The notes beneath the pieces are model-generated. The model ran no database searches. It was not told the DNA's origin and was given only the letters and a program-made list of their open reading frames with translations. Positions 27,913 through 36,438 of a stretch of DNA of 64,000 bases are shown in pieces. The position numbers and the translations under genes are program-made. Each line of letters begins with the position of its first letter. Within the stretch, counting starts at the first letter, position 1. This DNA comes from JALYXI01 sp963716685 (GTDB lineage Bacteria; Acidobacteriota; Terriglobia; Bryobacterales; Bryobacteraceae), in contig CAVQTR010000006.1 in assembly GCA_963716685.1 (NCBI GenBank), forward strand, positions 434,001 to 498,000. Reading direction: 5' to 3'.

Positions 27913-27970
27913 GTATGTAAGAGACGAGTGGGCAGCAAAGCCGAAAACCGGCGCAATCTTCTTGATATGT

Positions 27971-27976
27971 TAAATT
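27971..27976 (+). promoter_or_regulatory. TAAATT -10 box, leaderless-type
   Basis: TAAATT ends 8 nt before the ATG at 27985. This supports 27985 rather than the ATG at 27967, which lies upstream of the box. Confidence 0.4.
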
Positions 27977-27984
27977 CGAGTCAA

Positions 27985-28710
27985 ATGCAACATGGGCTCA
28001 TTCCGGAAGTGCAAAGCGCTTTGTTTTTCGAGACGCCGGAAGAGATTTATACCCGTGTGTTTCGCGAGCTGAAGCCGCGCACACCCGTTCCTCCGGTGCG
28101 CGTGGAATACCGGCGCTTCGCGAACGCGAACAGCTCCATCCGTCTGGAAGCAAACGCGATTCATGTGCGCATTTCGGACATTCTGGAAGGCGCTCCGGCG
28201 CCGGTCACGGAATCACTTGCTCACATTCTGCTGGGAAAGCTCTTCCGCAGACCCATCGCTCGCGCGTATTCGCACCGCTACCGGCTGTATCTGAATCGCA
28301 AGGATATCCGCCGCCGCATGCTCTTGATGCGCCAGCTGCGCGGCCGTAAATATCTTTCCGGCTCGCAGGGCCGGGTGCACGATCTCGCGCCGGTTTTCGA
28401 GCGCCTGAATCGCCAGTTTTTCGGTGGCCTGCTGGGCCAGCCAAATCTGGGCTGGAGCCTTCGCCGTTCGCGCAACATGCTGGGACATTTCGACCCGTCG
28501 CACAATGCCATCATCATCAGCCGGATCTTCGACGAGCCCGCCGTTCCTCCACTCGCGCTCGAGTACGTGATGTACCACGAGATGCTGCACCTGCGTTATC
28601 CCGTGGATCACAGCGGCACGCGACGCTGCGTGCATACCCGCGAGTTCCGTGAGGCCGAAAAGCAATATCCGTTTCTCCGCGAAGCAAAGGAATTACTGAA
28701 AAAGCTATAA
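27985..28710 (+). CDS. SprT/YgjP-like zinc metallopeptidase-fold protein
   Basis: About 241 residues. The zinc motif HEMLHLRYP (in VMYHEMLHL) with downstream HTREFREAEK is the pattern of SprT/M48-type gluzincins; the middle holds a basic stretch (RRRMLLMRQLRGRK) that could touch nucleic acid. No signal peptide, so cytoplasmic. It may be a protease or only share the fold. Its stop overlaps the stop region of the convergent BtuF-like gene by 6 bp. Confidence 0.78.
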   Translation: MQHGLIPEVQSALFFETPEEIYTRVFRELKPRTPVPPVRVEYRRFANANSSIRLEANAIHVRISDILEGAPAPVTESLAHILLGKLFRRPIARAYSHRYRLYLNRKDIRRRMLLMRQLRGRKYLSGSQGRVHDLAPVFERLNRQFFGGLLGQPNLGWSLRRSRNMLGHFDPSHNAIIISRIFDEPAVPPLALEYVMYHEMLHLRYPVDHSGTRRCVHTREFREAEKQYPFLREAKELLKKL

Positions 28711-29574
28711 ACCCGGATGCAGCAGTCCGGCAAGGATCTCGAGCGACTCCACCACGCGCGGACCCGGCCGATTGAAAAAGTTGTTGCCGTCCACCGCGTG
28801 CACTCGGCCGGTTTTCGCGGCTTTCAAGCCCGCAAACGCGGGGTTCTCGCGCAGCCAGTACATTTCCTCTTCGGTACGCGCCAGATCGAAACCGCAGGGC
28901 ATCGCAATGATCACGTCCGGATCGCGAGCCTGCAACTCTTCCCATGTCATCCACGGCGAATGTTTTCCGGCCTCGCCGAACAGGTTCACGCCGCCGGCCA
29001 TCTCCACCAGCTCTGGCATCCAGTTACCTGCCGCCATTAATGGGGCCAGCCATTCGATGCAGGCGACAGTCGGTCGCTCCGGCCGCGCCTTCGCCCGCGC
29101 GGAAATGACGCACATCCTGGCCTGTAAGTCGTTCACCAGAGTCTCGCCCCGGCCGGCCATTGCAAGCGAACCCGCCACGCGCCGTACATCTTCCCAAATG
29201 TCACCCAGCGCGTTCGGCTGCAGCGGTACGATACGCGGCGCGCTCTCGAGACGTGCTGCCACCGAGCGCTCGACATCCTTGAGACTCACCGCGCAGACCT
29301 CGCACTGGGTCTGCGTCAGTATGTGCGTCGGCTGCAGTTGCTCCAGCACCTCATCGAAAACCTCGTAAATTGAGATTGCCGCCTCTGCCGATTGCTTCAC
29401 CAGCATGTCGATTTCAAGACTGCTGCCGTTTACCGGGATGCGCGAGCGCGTGCAGCAGGGCAACTGGAGGACCTGCGGAGGGTAGTCGCATTCATGCGAG
29501 CGGCCCACGACGGTTTCGCCGAGCGCATAGACGATCTCGGTGGCACTCGAGATCAGCGATACGATGCGAGCCAT
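28705..29574 (-). CDS. Cobalamin-binding BtuF-like protein without signal peptide
   Basis: A 289-residue member of the helical-backbone metal-receptor/BtuF family that binds corrinoids. It starts directly at the mature domain (MARIVSLISSATEIVYALG) with no leader, unlike periplasmic BtuF. Other motifs: THILTQTQCEVCAVS, MPELVEMAGGVNLFGEAG and the Trp-containing SPWMTWEELQARDPDVII. It is the last gene of the cobalamin-riboswitch operon and overlaps the upstream ATP-binding gene by 22 bp. No BtuCD genes are present. A cytoplasmic corrinoid-binding role is inferred. Confidence 0.83.
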   Translation of the reverse strand: MARIVSLISSATEIVYALGETVVGRSHECDYPPQVLQLPCCTRSRIPVNGSSLEIDMLVKQSAEAAISIYEVFDEVLEQLQPTHILTQTQCEVCAVSLKDVERSVAARLESAPRIVPLQPNALGDIWEDVRRVAGSLAMAGRGETLVNDLQARMCVISARAKARPERPTVACIEWLAPLMAAGNWMPELVEMAGGVNLFGEAGKHSPWMTWEELQARDPDVIIAMPCGFDLARTEEEMYWLRENPAFAGLKAAKTGRVHAVDGNNFFNRPGPRVVESLEILAGLLHPGL

Positions 29575-30110
29575 GTTTCCGAAACGAAGGTGTGGAACTC
29601 GCCGTTCTCACCGCAGGGATCTGTCCCAGGCGGAAGAGCGGCCAGAAACCGGCGATCGAATGCACAGCCGACCGCTGATTCCGGCAGAAGCTCCCGATTG
29701 ACGGCGGTCACGGTAGCCTGCAGGCCGCTGCGGATCATGTCTTCGGCAAGCTCGCCTGTGTCGCGTCCCCAGAGCGGGAACACCAGCTCCCGATCGGGAA
29801 AGCTGCGCTCCCGGAACTCACGGATGTCTCGCAGGAAGAGATCACCAAAGATCATGCTTTCGCCCGATGCCAGCGCGGCGGCTACGCGCTTCCGGTATTC
29901 CTCATTGGAACATCGCGAAGGCAGCGCCACCTCGCGCAGCGGTAAGCCAAGCGCCGAAGCCTGCCACCGAATCCGCGCTACCGGCACGTTGTGGATCGGA
30001 ACCAGACCAGTGCCTTCGTCAAAGGTTGTCAGCAGCGAGGACGGCGAACACTCGCGCAGGCACCACGCGCAATCCTTACCGCCGCTCCAGCAGAGCACCG
30101 CGCGCGTCAA
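29553..30110 (-). CDS. Dph6-like ATP-pyrophosphatase domain protein in the B12 operon
   Basis: About 185 residues of the diphthine-ammonia-ligase-type (ATP_bind_4) PP-loop family, with the PP-loop LCWSGGKDCAWCL at the start and GLPLREVALPS, ESMIFGDLFLRDIREFRE and FPLWGRDTGEL later. The likely start is a TTG at 30110 that shares TTGA with the stop of the preceding gene; no ATG lies near the PP-loop. Bacteria have no diphthamide, so the substrate must differ; position in a cobalamin operon suggests amidation or another ATP-dependent step on a corrinoid, which is inference. Confidence 0.72.
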   Translation of the reverse strand: MTRAVLCWSGGKDCAWCLRECSPSSLLTTFDEGTGLVPIHNVPVARIRWQASALGLPLREVALPSRCSNEEYRKRVAAALASGESMIFGDLFLRDIREFRERSFPDRELVFPLWGRDTGELAEDMIRSGLQATVTAVNRELLPESAVGCAFDRRFLAALPPGTDPCGENGEFHTFVSETWLASYR

Positions 30111-30640
30111 GCAGTCTGCAGCGTCAGACGGCGGCTCAGAAACCCGTGAGCGCCGAAGAGCAGAGCCGTTGTGGCCAGGTCTCCCGCGAGTGTGCGGCCG
30201 TAAAACGGAATGGCTGCGGCAAAGCACTCACCCAGGCCGGCCAGCGTGTGCGGGTAGAAATGCGACGAGAACCAGACGGCTGCATTCGTGACTAGAAAGA
30301 ACTGCAGGCTGCACAGGAACGTCGCAGCGCCAATCCGCATCGCACTGCCCGAGTGCGCCAGCATAGTGCGCCCGATCCACACATTCACCAGAAAACATGC
30401 GTAGACAACCGGGGAAAGGCGCGACAGCGGCACACCCATGAAGGCCGTCAGGATAACGTCCGTGACCGCCATCATCGCGAGCGGCGCCAGATACGCATAC
30501 CAGCCCGCCAGACGCGCGCCTGCGAACAGGCTCGTGCCGCCCACCGGCGTGAAGTTCGGCGGATGCGGAAGCAGGCGCGCCAGCCCACCAATGATCGTGA
30601 GCCCCAGCGCCAGCGACCGCGTTTCTCTTTGCTGTTCCAT
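30107..30640 (-). CDS. DUF6580-like membrane protein, possible vitamin transporter component
   Basis: About 177 residues with five to six hydrophobic helices (LALGLTIIGGLARLLP, YLAPLAMMAVTDVILTAF, PVVYACFLVNVWIG, RIGAATFLCSLQFFLVTNAAVWF, AGDLATTALLFGAHGFL). The NFTPVGGTSLFAGARL stretch and helix pattern resemble the DUF6580 family of putative transport proteins, which look like ECF-type S components. Start 30640 is chosen because GAGGA lies 9 nt upstream; ATG 30646 would be only 3 nt from it. In the cobalamin-riboswitch operon it could move a corrinoid or precursor; not proven. Confidence 0.68.
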   Translation of the reverse strand: MEQQRETRSLALGLTIIGGLARLLPHPPNFTPVGGTSLFAGARLAGWYAYLAPLAMMAVTDVILTAFMGVPLSRLSPVVYACFLVNVWIGRTMLAHSGSAMRIGAATFLCSLQFFLVTNAAVWFSSHFYPHTLAGLGECFAAAIPFYGRTLAGDLATTALLFGAHGFLSRRLTLQTA

Positions 30641-30659
30641 GTCCATCTTCCTCACTGCT

Positions 30660-31271
30660 TCAAATATGCGCCGAAGCCGCTTCGTTCGGTTCCCAAAGCG
30701 TCTCCGCAACACCCAGTTCGTGGTTCGCCCAGCGGCTCCAGACAAACAGCGCGTCGCTCAGCCGGTTCAGGTACTTCAGTGTATCGTGATCCGCCTCAGG
30801 CAGCGCGGCACAAAGCCTTTCCGCGCGCCGGCAGACGGTGCGGCAAACATGTAATTCCGCATTCACCCGAGATCCGCCCGGCAGCACGAAGCTGCGCAAC
30901 GGTTCCAGAGTCTCGTTCATCCGGTCTATCTCGGCCTCCAGACGGGCCGTCTCGGCTTCGGTCACCCGGGGCTGCTTTGGATGTATGTCTTCGGGCAACG
31001 TCGCCAGAATCGATCCCGCGTTGAACAACTCATGCTGCACGCGTCTCAGGATGGCGGAGAGTTCATCCAAAAGCGGGAGTTCCTCCGCGCTCACCCTAGC
31101 CAGGCCCACGAAGGAATTCAGCTCGTCCACGGTTCCGTAGCACTCAATTCGCAGGTCGTCCTTGCGCACGCGCTGCCCGCCCACCAGACCCGTTTCGCCG
31201 CTGTCTCCGCGCCGCGTGTATACGCGATTGATCGCGATCCGCGGCTCGTTGAACGTCTCCACTGCCCCCAT
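30660..31271 (-). CDS. pduO: Cob(I)alamin adenosyltransferase, PduO type
   Basis: A 203-residue corrinoid adenosyltransferase that makes adenosylcobalamin from cob(I)alamin and ATP. Family motifs: VYTRRGDSGETGLVGG (ATP-binding N-terminus), RIECYGTVDELNSFVGLAR, LPGGSRVNAELHVCRTVCRRAER and LNRLSDALFVWSRW. The ATG at 31271 overlaps the TAA of the upstream receptor gene (TAATG), so the two are coupled. The enzyme fits the cobalamin riboswitch at the head of the operon. Confidence 0.94.
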   Translation of the reverse strand: MGAVETFNEPRIAINRVYTRRGDSGETGLVGGQRVRKDDLRIECYGTVDELNSFVGLARVSAEELPLLDELSAILRRVQHELFNAGSILATLPEDIHPKQPRVTEAETARLEAEIDRMNETLEPLRSFVLPGGSRVNAELHVCRTVCRRAERLCAALPEADHDTLKYLNRLSDALFVWSRWANHELGVAETLWEPNEAASAHI

Positions 31272-33494
31272 TATCGCCCCGCCCTGGCAATGTGCCACTT
31301 CACGCCCGCGACGAAATTCAAAATGGGCGACGGATAGCCGTAAATCTCCTCATAGCGCTGGTCCAGCGCGTTGCGCAGCTCTCCATAAAGCGTCACACCG
31401 TGACCGGCGCGGTAATTCAGATTGAAGCCGAGGTTCTGGTAGCCATGGTTCGGATAGAAACCGGCGGATGCCCCGTAATTCGGTTCGATATCCAGCGTCT
31501 GGCCGCGGAAATAGCCGGTCACGTTCGCGCTGACCCGGCGGTATTGCACCGTCGCCACCAGGGAACCGGAGTGCTTCGGACGCCTTGGCAGCGGCTGGCC
31601 CAACGTGTAGTAGGCCTGCACCAGGCTGCTGCTCCCTTTGAGCGAGAGTACCGCCGTCTCCAGATACGTATAGCTGCCCGCGGCCGAGAACCAGCGCACC
31701 GGACGCCATTCGCCCGTGAACTCCGCTCCATCCGATTTCGTGCGCGAGAGATTGCCCGTCTGGAACGAACCAAGCACCGCGAGGTTGCCGCCCAGCGAGA
31801 CAATCTGGTCAGAGTACCGATTGCGAAAGTACGTCGCTCCGATGGAGACACGGTCGTGACCCAGCCGTTGTTCCACGCCGGCATCCACACTGAGGGTTTT
31901 CTCCGGTTTCAGGCCGGGGTTGTTCGTAAACGCCAGATCCGAGCCGCCCGGCGGCCGAATGCCCGTTCCGAATGAGCTGTGGAGGCGCGTGCCGTTCCCG
32001 GAACACGTACGCCGCGGAAAGCTTCGGGTTTGCCTGGAGATACGTTTCGTGCGGCAGGTAGGGACGCGTCGCGTAATACGGGCTGGTGGCCTGCGCGGGA
32101 ATGGGTGCCTGCTCGAAGACTTCCTCGCGGATCCCCGCGTTCACAAAAAGCCGTCCCCAAAACTGGAAGCGGTTCTCCCAATACATGCCCTGCTGGTCAC
32201 GGCGCAAGGGAAACTTACGCGAACTGGCATCCGCGATATAGGTGTTCTTGTCTTCCTCGCGCTCGTAAGCAAACCCCAGCGCAACAGTATAGAAGCGCGC
32301 CGCTGCAATGGTGGTGCGCGCTTCCCCATCTGCCCGAATGTCCTTGTTGAAGCTGAAGCCGTAGGGACTCGTGTAGGGGCTGTTGTTCAGGAAAAAGCTC
32401 GCAAACACCTCCTGGCGAACGCGGTCGTTTACATCGGCGGTATAGTGCGCCTGATAATCCGAAAAGTAATTGCGGCTCCGGCTAACGAGATCGATACCGG
32501 TGAAGATGTGCGCCGGGTTCGATCCATACGGGCCTGGTTCGCCGGTGTTGTTGAAATCGTAATTTCCCCGCACAGTCAGGCTCTGCCGGCCCCACTTCCG
32601 CACCACGCTCAGAAAGGCGTTCGTATTCTCGTAATCGCTGTTGCGCACCGGTCCTTGGAAATCGAACCGCGACACCGAACCCGAGATGCCGAAGCCATGA
32701 AACAAGTCTGACCCGCTCGCCGCAAAACGCGCCTCGCCCCAGCTTCCGCCTTCCGCCAGCAGATCGAACTCCGGTCCGCTCTCCGGCTGCCTGGTCACGA
32801 AATTCACCACGCCGCTGTTGGCGTACGATCCGTAAACAGCCGATTGCGGTCCGCGCGCCACCTCGATGCGGTCCAGGAAATCCGTCGGGATATGCGCGAA
32901 GTCAAACAGACCGCCGTAGTAAAAGCTGTTAACCGGCGCGCCGTCCAGAAGCACCAGGTTGAACTTCGAATCGCCTCCGCGGATGGAGACGGCCGTCAGC
33001 GCGCCTCGTTGTCCCTGCTGCTGCACCACCACCCCCGGCAGGTAGCGAAGCAGGTTCACAGCCTGCTCCTCATTGCGGTCACGGATGTCCTTATTCGAAA
33101 CCACGCTCACGCTGCTGCCCTGCTGGCTTGCCCTCGTCTCGATCGCGGAACCCGTCACCAGCAGAACATCTTTCTGAGCCGCGATGGCCAGCCGAACCTC
33201 GATCGGTCCGCCCTGAAATGCGGACATTGCGATGGTCCTGGTTTCGAATCCGTCCGCGGTAATCTGCAGCCGGTCTCCGGCATCGCTGTCGAAGCGAAAC
33301 CGGCCGCTGCTGTCCGTTAGCCGCTGTTCCACAATGCCAACGCGGCCGACAATCGAGGCCTGCGCACCGGCTACCGGGGCGCCACTGGGGTCCTGAACCG
33401 TGCCTTGTATGCTCGTGGCGTAAGCCGCGGGAAAAAAGGCGAGAAAAAGCGGGAGCGTGCGCAAAGCACGCGCGGATACACGTTTAGTCTTCAA
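31271..33494 (-). CDS. btuB: TonB-dependent cobalamin receptor (BtuB-like), one frameshift
   Basis: About 740 residues. Leader ending AFFPAAYA, an N-terminal carboxypeptidase-regulatory-like domain (IQGTVQDPSGAPVAGAQASI), plug (GGDSKFNLVLLDGAPVNSFYYGG; RIEVARGPQSAVYGSYANSGVVNF) and a beta-barrel ending in the pduO junction. A cobalamin riboswitch lies upstream, so the ligand is very likely B12 or another corrinoid. The start inside the riboswitch at 33584 is rejected; TTG 33494 is the best candidate. A run of three C at 31997-31999 holds one base too many; removing it joins AAYVFR to NGTRLHSSFG and restores one barrel. Confidence 0.87.
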
Positions 33495-33499
33495 GTCGA

Positions 33500-33516
33500 G
33501 ACAGCCCTTCGCTGTC
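33500..33516 (-). promoter_or_regulatory. Hairpin with ribosome site in its loop, riboswitch expression platform
   Basis: On the minus strand GACAGC (33516-33511) and GCTGTC (33505-33500) pair around the loop GAAGG, which is the best Shine-Dalgarno candidate for the TTG at 33494 (11 nt spacing). Pairing of this arm with the riboswitch could switch access to the ribosome site. That mechanism is inferred. Confidence 0.4.
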
Positions 33517-33535
33517 GGTGCAACGACAATCCCGT

Positions 33536-33702
33536 CAGCCGGTCTCCTGACTTGCGCGTCAACGGGTCCGGTCTGCCTTCCCATCCGGAACGGACAGTGG
33601 CATATGACGACCGGTCCCTCCGCGTTTACAGTGGCGGGGCCGTGCTGGATTTACACCAGCTTCCCAACTTCTGCCAACGGAACAACAACCTTTCGAGAAT
33701 AC
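33536..33702 (-). promoter_or_regulatory. Cobalamin riboswitch
   Basis: On the minus strand the conserved elements occur in order: GGGAAGCTGGTGTAAATCCAGC, then CCGCCACTGTAA, a second GCCACTG near 33601-33595, GATGGGAAGGC, and the B12 box AAGTCAGGAGACCGGCT at 33554-33538. These match the cobalamin (AdoCbl-type) aptamer. It sits in the 305-bp gap between the receptor gene and the divergent response regulator, directly ahead of a receptor/adenosyltransferase/BtuF operon. Confidence 0.95.
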
Positions 33703-33786
33703 CGGGCAGCCCGGTGCTTGTCAAAAACAGCGCTCCCCTCGTATCTAAAAGTCCGACATTGTGTGGTGCATCACCGCCGGATTTCA

Positions 33787-33792
33787 TACACT
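33787..33792 (+). promoter_or_regulatory. TACACT -10 box, leaderless-type
   Basis: TACACT ends exactly 7 nt before the ATG at 33800, with no ribosome site. Confidence 0.5.
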
Positions 33793-33799
33793 GACGGTA

Positions 33800-34201
33800 A
33801 TGGACCCATCCCCCACCGCACCCATCATCCTGGTAGTTGACGACGAGCCTGAAGTGCGCAAGCTGGTGGGAGCCATGTTGTCACGCGAAGGCTATCAGGT
33901 AATGGTCTCGGATTCCGGGGACGCCGCCATCCGGACCTTCACGCGGTTTGGCCGCCCGGTGGATCTCCTGCTCACCGATGTCGTATCGCCAGGCATGAGC
34001 GGGCCCGTCCTGGCGGATCAGCTGCTGGATATGCAGCCCGATCTGCGCGTGTTGTTTATGTCGGGTTTCGACGGCACGCAGGTGGTTCAGAAATACGTTC
34101 TGGAGAAAGGTTTCTCGCTCCTGATTAAACCGTTCACCATGGACCAGTTACGCCAGAAGGTGAAGGAAACGCTGGCGGGCGGTATCACGATTCCCACGTA
34201 G
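33800..34201 (+). CDS. Single-domain response regulator
   Basis: A 133-residue receiver domain with no output domain. Conserved residues are D14/D15 in LVVDDEPEVRKLV, phosphoacceptor D60 in LLLTDVVSPGMSG, Ser88 in FMSGFDG and K110 in LLIKPFTMDQLRQKV. It probably relays phosphate or acts by protein contact, similar to stand-alone receivers that partner hybrid kinases. No kinase is adjacent. Convergent with the HEAT-repeat gene, 6 bp apart. Confidence 0.9.
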   Translation: MDPSPTAPIILVVDDEPEVRKLVGAMLSREGYQVMVSDSGDAAIRTFTRFGRPVDLLLTDVVSPGMSGPVLADQLLDMQPDLRVLFMSGFDGTQVVQKYVLEKGFSLLIKPFTMDQLRQKVKETLAGGITIPT

Positions 34202-34207
34202 AACTGT

Positions 34208-35170
34208 TTACTTCCAGTGGTCCCGCCAGGCTTTGCGGACCGCAACGCCGCCGCGCCGTTCAACGGCCTTTTCCACGCGCGTGCGAACCGCGGGATCGCC
34301 CTGATACATAGCCAGCGCGTGCAGCGCCGAAGCCGCCGTGCGGTCGACACTCTCCTCCAGCTGACGCAGCAAAAACGCAACAGCTTCGTCATGACGCAGC
34401 AGCGCCATTGCCATCAGGATTGCGCCTTCCGGTTTGCGCGAGAACGCCTGGGCCAGCACGGCGAAAGCTTCGGTGATGCGGGACTCCCCAAGCGCAAGAG
34501 CCGCCGCCTCCGCGATCTCCGGGTTGAAGGAATCAAGAAAATCCGCAACGAACGGTAGCGAGCGCGTTTTCGGACTGAGCCGCAGCAAACCCGAAAGGCA
34601 CTCGCCGGTCACCTCCGCCCGCTTATCGCCCACCAGCGCCTTGTGCCGCAGCACCAATTCGGCCTCCGCACTGCCCGATTCCGCCAGCGCGCGCACTCCT
34701 CCCGCGCGCGCCTCGGGCCATTCGTCTACCAGCAGCAGCACTGCCTCGAACAGAGCCTCGGGATCCCGTGCCCGCACCAAACCCACCGCACACACTGCCC
34801 GGAGCGGCGCCGCCGCGTCCACCGGAAGTCCGTAGGAAGACTCCATCTGCACATGCCGGACGCCCGCGCGGTAAATCTCCACTGCGCGTACATCATGTTT
34901 GGCCAGCGCCGTCGCGATCGCAGTCAACGCCTGGCAGCCTTTGTCCAGGCGCGGGGCGTCTTTCATCAGGCGCGGGGCGTCTTTCATCAGGCGCCGGAAT
35001 GCCTCCACCAGTTCCGGCGCCAGCCCGCCCCCCTCCAACTCCGCCGCCATTTTCGCCGCGCGCGCCACCACGGCGGAACTTTTGCTGCGCAGAAACGGCC
35101 TCAGTTCATGGACGTCGCGGACCTGCCGCACCTCGCTAAGAGCCAGTTCAGTCGGGTCCTGAACGCGCAT
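34208..35170 (-). CDS. HEAT-repeat protein
   Basis: A 320-residue alpha-solenoid without signal peptide. Repeats of about 30-35 residues recur (e.g. FLRSKSSAVVARAAKMAAEL; VADFLDSFNPEIAEAAALALGESR; LLRQLEESVDRTAASALHALAMY), the HEAT/PBS-lyase-like pattern. The segment RLMKDAPRLMKDAPRL comes from a perfect 21-bp DNA duplication. The ATG overlaps the TAA of the threonine ammonia-lyase gene (TAATG), so it is the second gene of that operon. Its partner is unknown. Confidence 0.8.
   Translation of the reverse strand: MRVQDPTELALSEVRQVRDVHELRPFLRSKSSAVVARAAKMAAELEGGGLAPELVEAFRRLMKDAPRLMKDAPRLDKGCQALTAIATALAKHDVRAVEIYRAGVRHVQMESSYGLPVDAAAPLRAVCAVGLVRARDPEALFEAVLLLVDEWPEARAGGVRALAESGSAEAELVLRHKALVGDKRAEVTGECLSGLLRLSPKTRSLPFVADFLDSFNPEIAEAAALALGESRITEAFAVLAQAFSRKPEGAILMAMALLRHDEAVAFLLRQLEESVDRTAASALHALAMYQGDPAVRTRVEKAVERRGGVAVRKAWRDHWK
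34949..34990. repeat. Perfect 21-bp tandem duplication inside the HEAT-repeat gene
   Basis: Two identical 21-bp units, 34949-34969 and 34970-34990 (GCGCGGGGCG followed by TCTTTCATCAG), adding seven residues (RLMKDAP) in frame. Confidence 0.9.
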
Positions 35171-36378
35171 TACATCACCCGCTCTTCCGTGTAGCCGGCC
35201 GCGCGCATCGCCGCAATCAATTCGGTCACGTGCTCGCGCCCGCGCGTTTCCAGCGTGATATCCACCAGCGTGTCGCCCAGGTGCACACCAAAATAGGACC
35301 GGTCATGCGTCATCTGCACAATGTTGGCGCGCTCCGCCGCGATGATGCGGGTCAGCCCCTGAAGTGCTCCTGGATGATCCGGAATATTGATTCGCAGTCG
35401 CACCAGCCTCCCATCCTGCACCAGCCCGCGTTCAATGATACGCGAAAGCAGCGTGACGTCAATGTTACCTCCGCACACCAGCACCGCCGTACGCTTCCCT
35501 TCCAGCGACGTTTTGCGCTGCAGCATGGCAGCCATCGCCGCCGCGCCCGCGCCCTCCGCCAGCGTCTTCTCGCGCTCCAGCAGCACCAGAATCGCGTTGG
35601 CGATCTCTTCTTCCTCCACCGTGACAATCTCGTCGACGTATTTCCGCACCAAAGGCATCGTGCGTACGCCCGCGCGGCGTACCGCGATGCCATCGGCAAT
35701 GGTGGTCGCTGGCGGCAGCGTCACCGGCCTGCCCTGAGCCAGCGCCACTTTCATGGAAGGAATGCCCGCCGTTTCCACACCCACCATCCGCACCGCCGGT
35801 TTATTCTCTTTCACCGCGCAGGCAATGCCGCCGATGAGCCCGCCCCCGCCGATGGGCACGACGACGGCTTCCAGATCCGGCACCTGCTCCAGCAGTTCCA
35901 GCCCAATCGCGCCCTGCCCGGCAATCACCGCGTCGTCATCGAAGGCGTGCAGCAGCGTCATCCCTTCCGCGTCTCGGCGCCGCACCGCCTCCTGATAGGC
36001 TTCATCGTAGTTATCGCCGTGCAGCACCACCTCCGCGCCGTAGCCGCGCGTCGCGCTCACCTTCACAATCGGCGTCGAAACCGGCATCACGATTACCGCG
36101 CGAATGCCGCGCCGCGTCGCGTGGTAAGACACCGCCTGCGCATGGTTTCCCGCCGATGCCGCCACCACGCCGCAGGCGACTTCTTCCGGCGTCAGCGTCA
36201 GGATTCGATTCAACGCCCCGTGTTCCTTGAACGAGCCGGTCATCTGCAGATTTTCCAGCTTCAGGAAAGTGATGTTACCCGTCAGCCGCGAGAACGTTTC
36301 CGAGTGCGGACATGGCGCAAGGTATACCGAATCGCGAATCCGGGCACGAGCCTCTTCTATGTCGCGCAGTTGAATCAC
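35170..36378 (-). CDS. ilvA: Threonine ammonia-lyase with ACT domain
   Basis: A 402-residue PLP enzyme that deaminates threonine to 2-oxobutyrate. The PLP lysine is K51 in MTGSFKEHGALNR; the phosphate-binding glycine loop is VVPIGGGGLIGGIA; SAGNHAQAVSYHA is also typical. A C-terminal ACT domain (about 325-400, LRINIPDHPGALQGLTRII) suggests amino-acid control. One ACT domain and the length fit the short TdcB-like/IlvA2 class rather than E. coli IlvA with two. GTG start; TATTCT lies 6 nt upstream. Confidence 0.93.
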   Translation of the reverse strand: MIQLRDIEEARARIRDSVYLAPCPHSETFSRLTGNITFLKLENLQMTGSFKEHGALNRILTLTPEEVACGVVAASAGNHAQAVSYHATRRGIRAVIVMPVSTPIVKVSATRGYGAEVVLHGDNYDEAYQEAVRRRDAEGMTLLHAFDDDAVIAGQGAIGLELLEQVPDLEAVVVPIGGGGLIGGIACAVKENKPAVRMVGVETAGIPSMKVALAQGRPVTLPPATTIADGIAVRRAGVRTMPLVRKYVDEIVTVEEEEIANAILVLLEREKTLAEGAGAAAMAAMLQRKTSLEGKRTAVLVCGGNIDVTLLSRIIERGLVQDGRLVRLRINIPDHPGALQGLTRIIAAERANIVQMTHDRSYFGVHLGDTLVDITLETRGREHVTELIAAMRAAGYTEERVM

Positions 36379-36384
36379 ACTAGC

Positions 36385-36390
36385 AGAATA
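36385..36390 (-). promoter_or_regulatory. TATTCT -10 box of the threonine ammonia-lyase gene
   Basis: On the minus strand TATTCT is followed by 6 nt and the GTG at 36378; leaderless-type spacing. Confidence 0.45.
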
Positions 36391-36438
36391 CAGCGCGGTG
36401 GCTAACTTAGTCGCAGTACACTAAAAGTAACTCGCTTG

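Noticed and set aside
27265..27984. Longer N-terminus for the SprT-like protein
   Set aside because: The extension is antisense to fabH and has shadow composition.
31990..32005. Phase-variable slip site in the B12 receptor
   Set aside because: The run is only three C; phase variation usually needs longer homopolymers or repeats.
33497..33584. Start of the B12 receptor at 33584
   Set aside because: It would code through the 3' part of the cobalamin riboswitch, including the B12 box.
33457..33840. Short plus-strand open frames across the riboswitch region
   Set aside because: They run antisense through the conserved aptamer and have no coding features.
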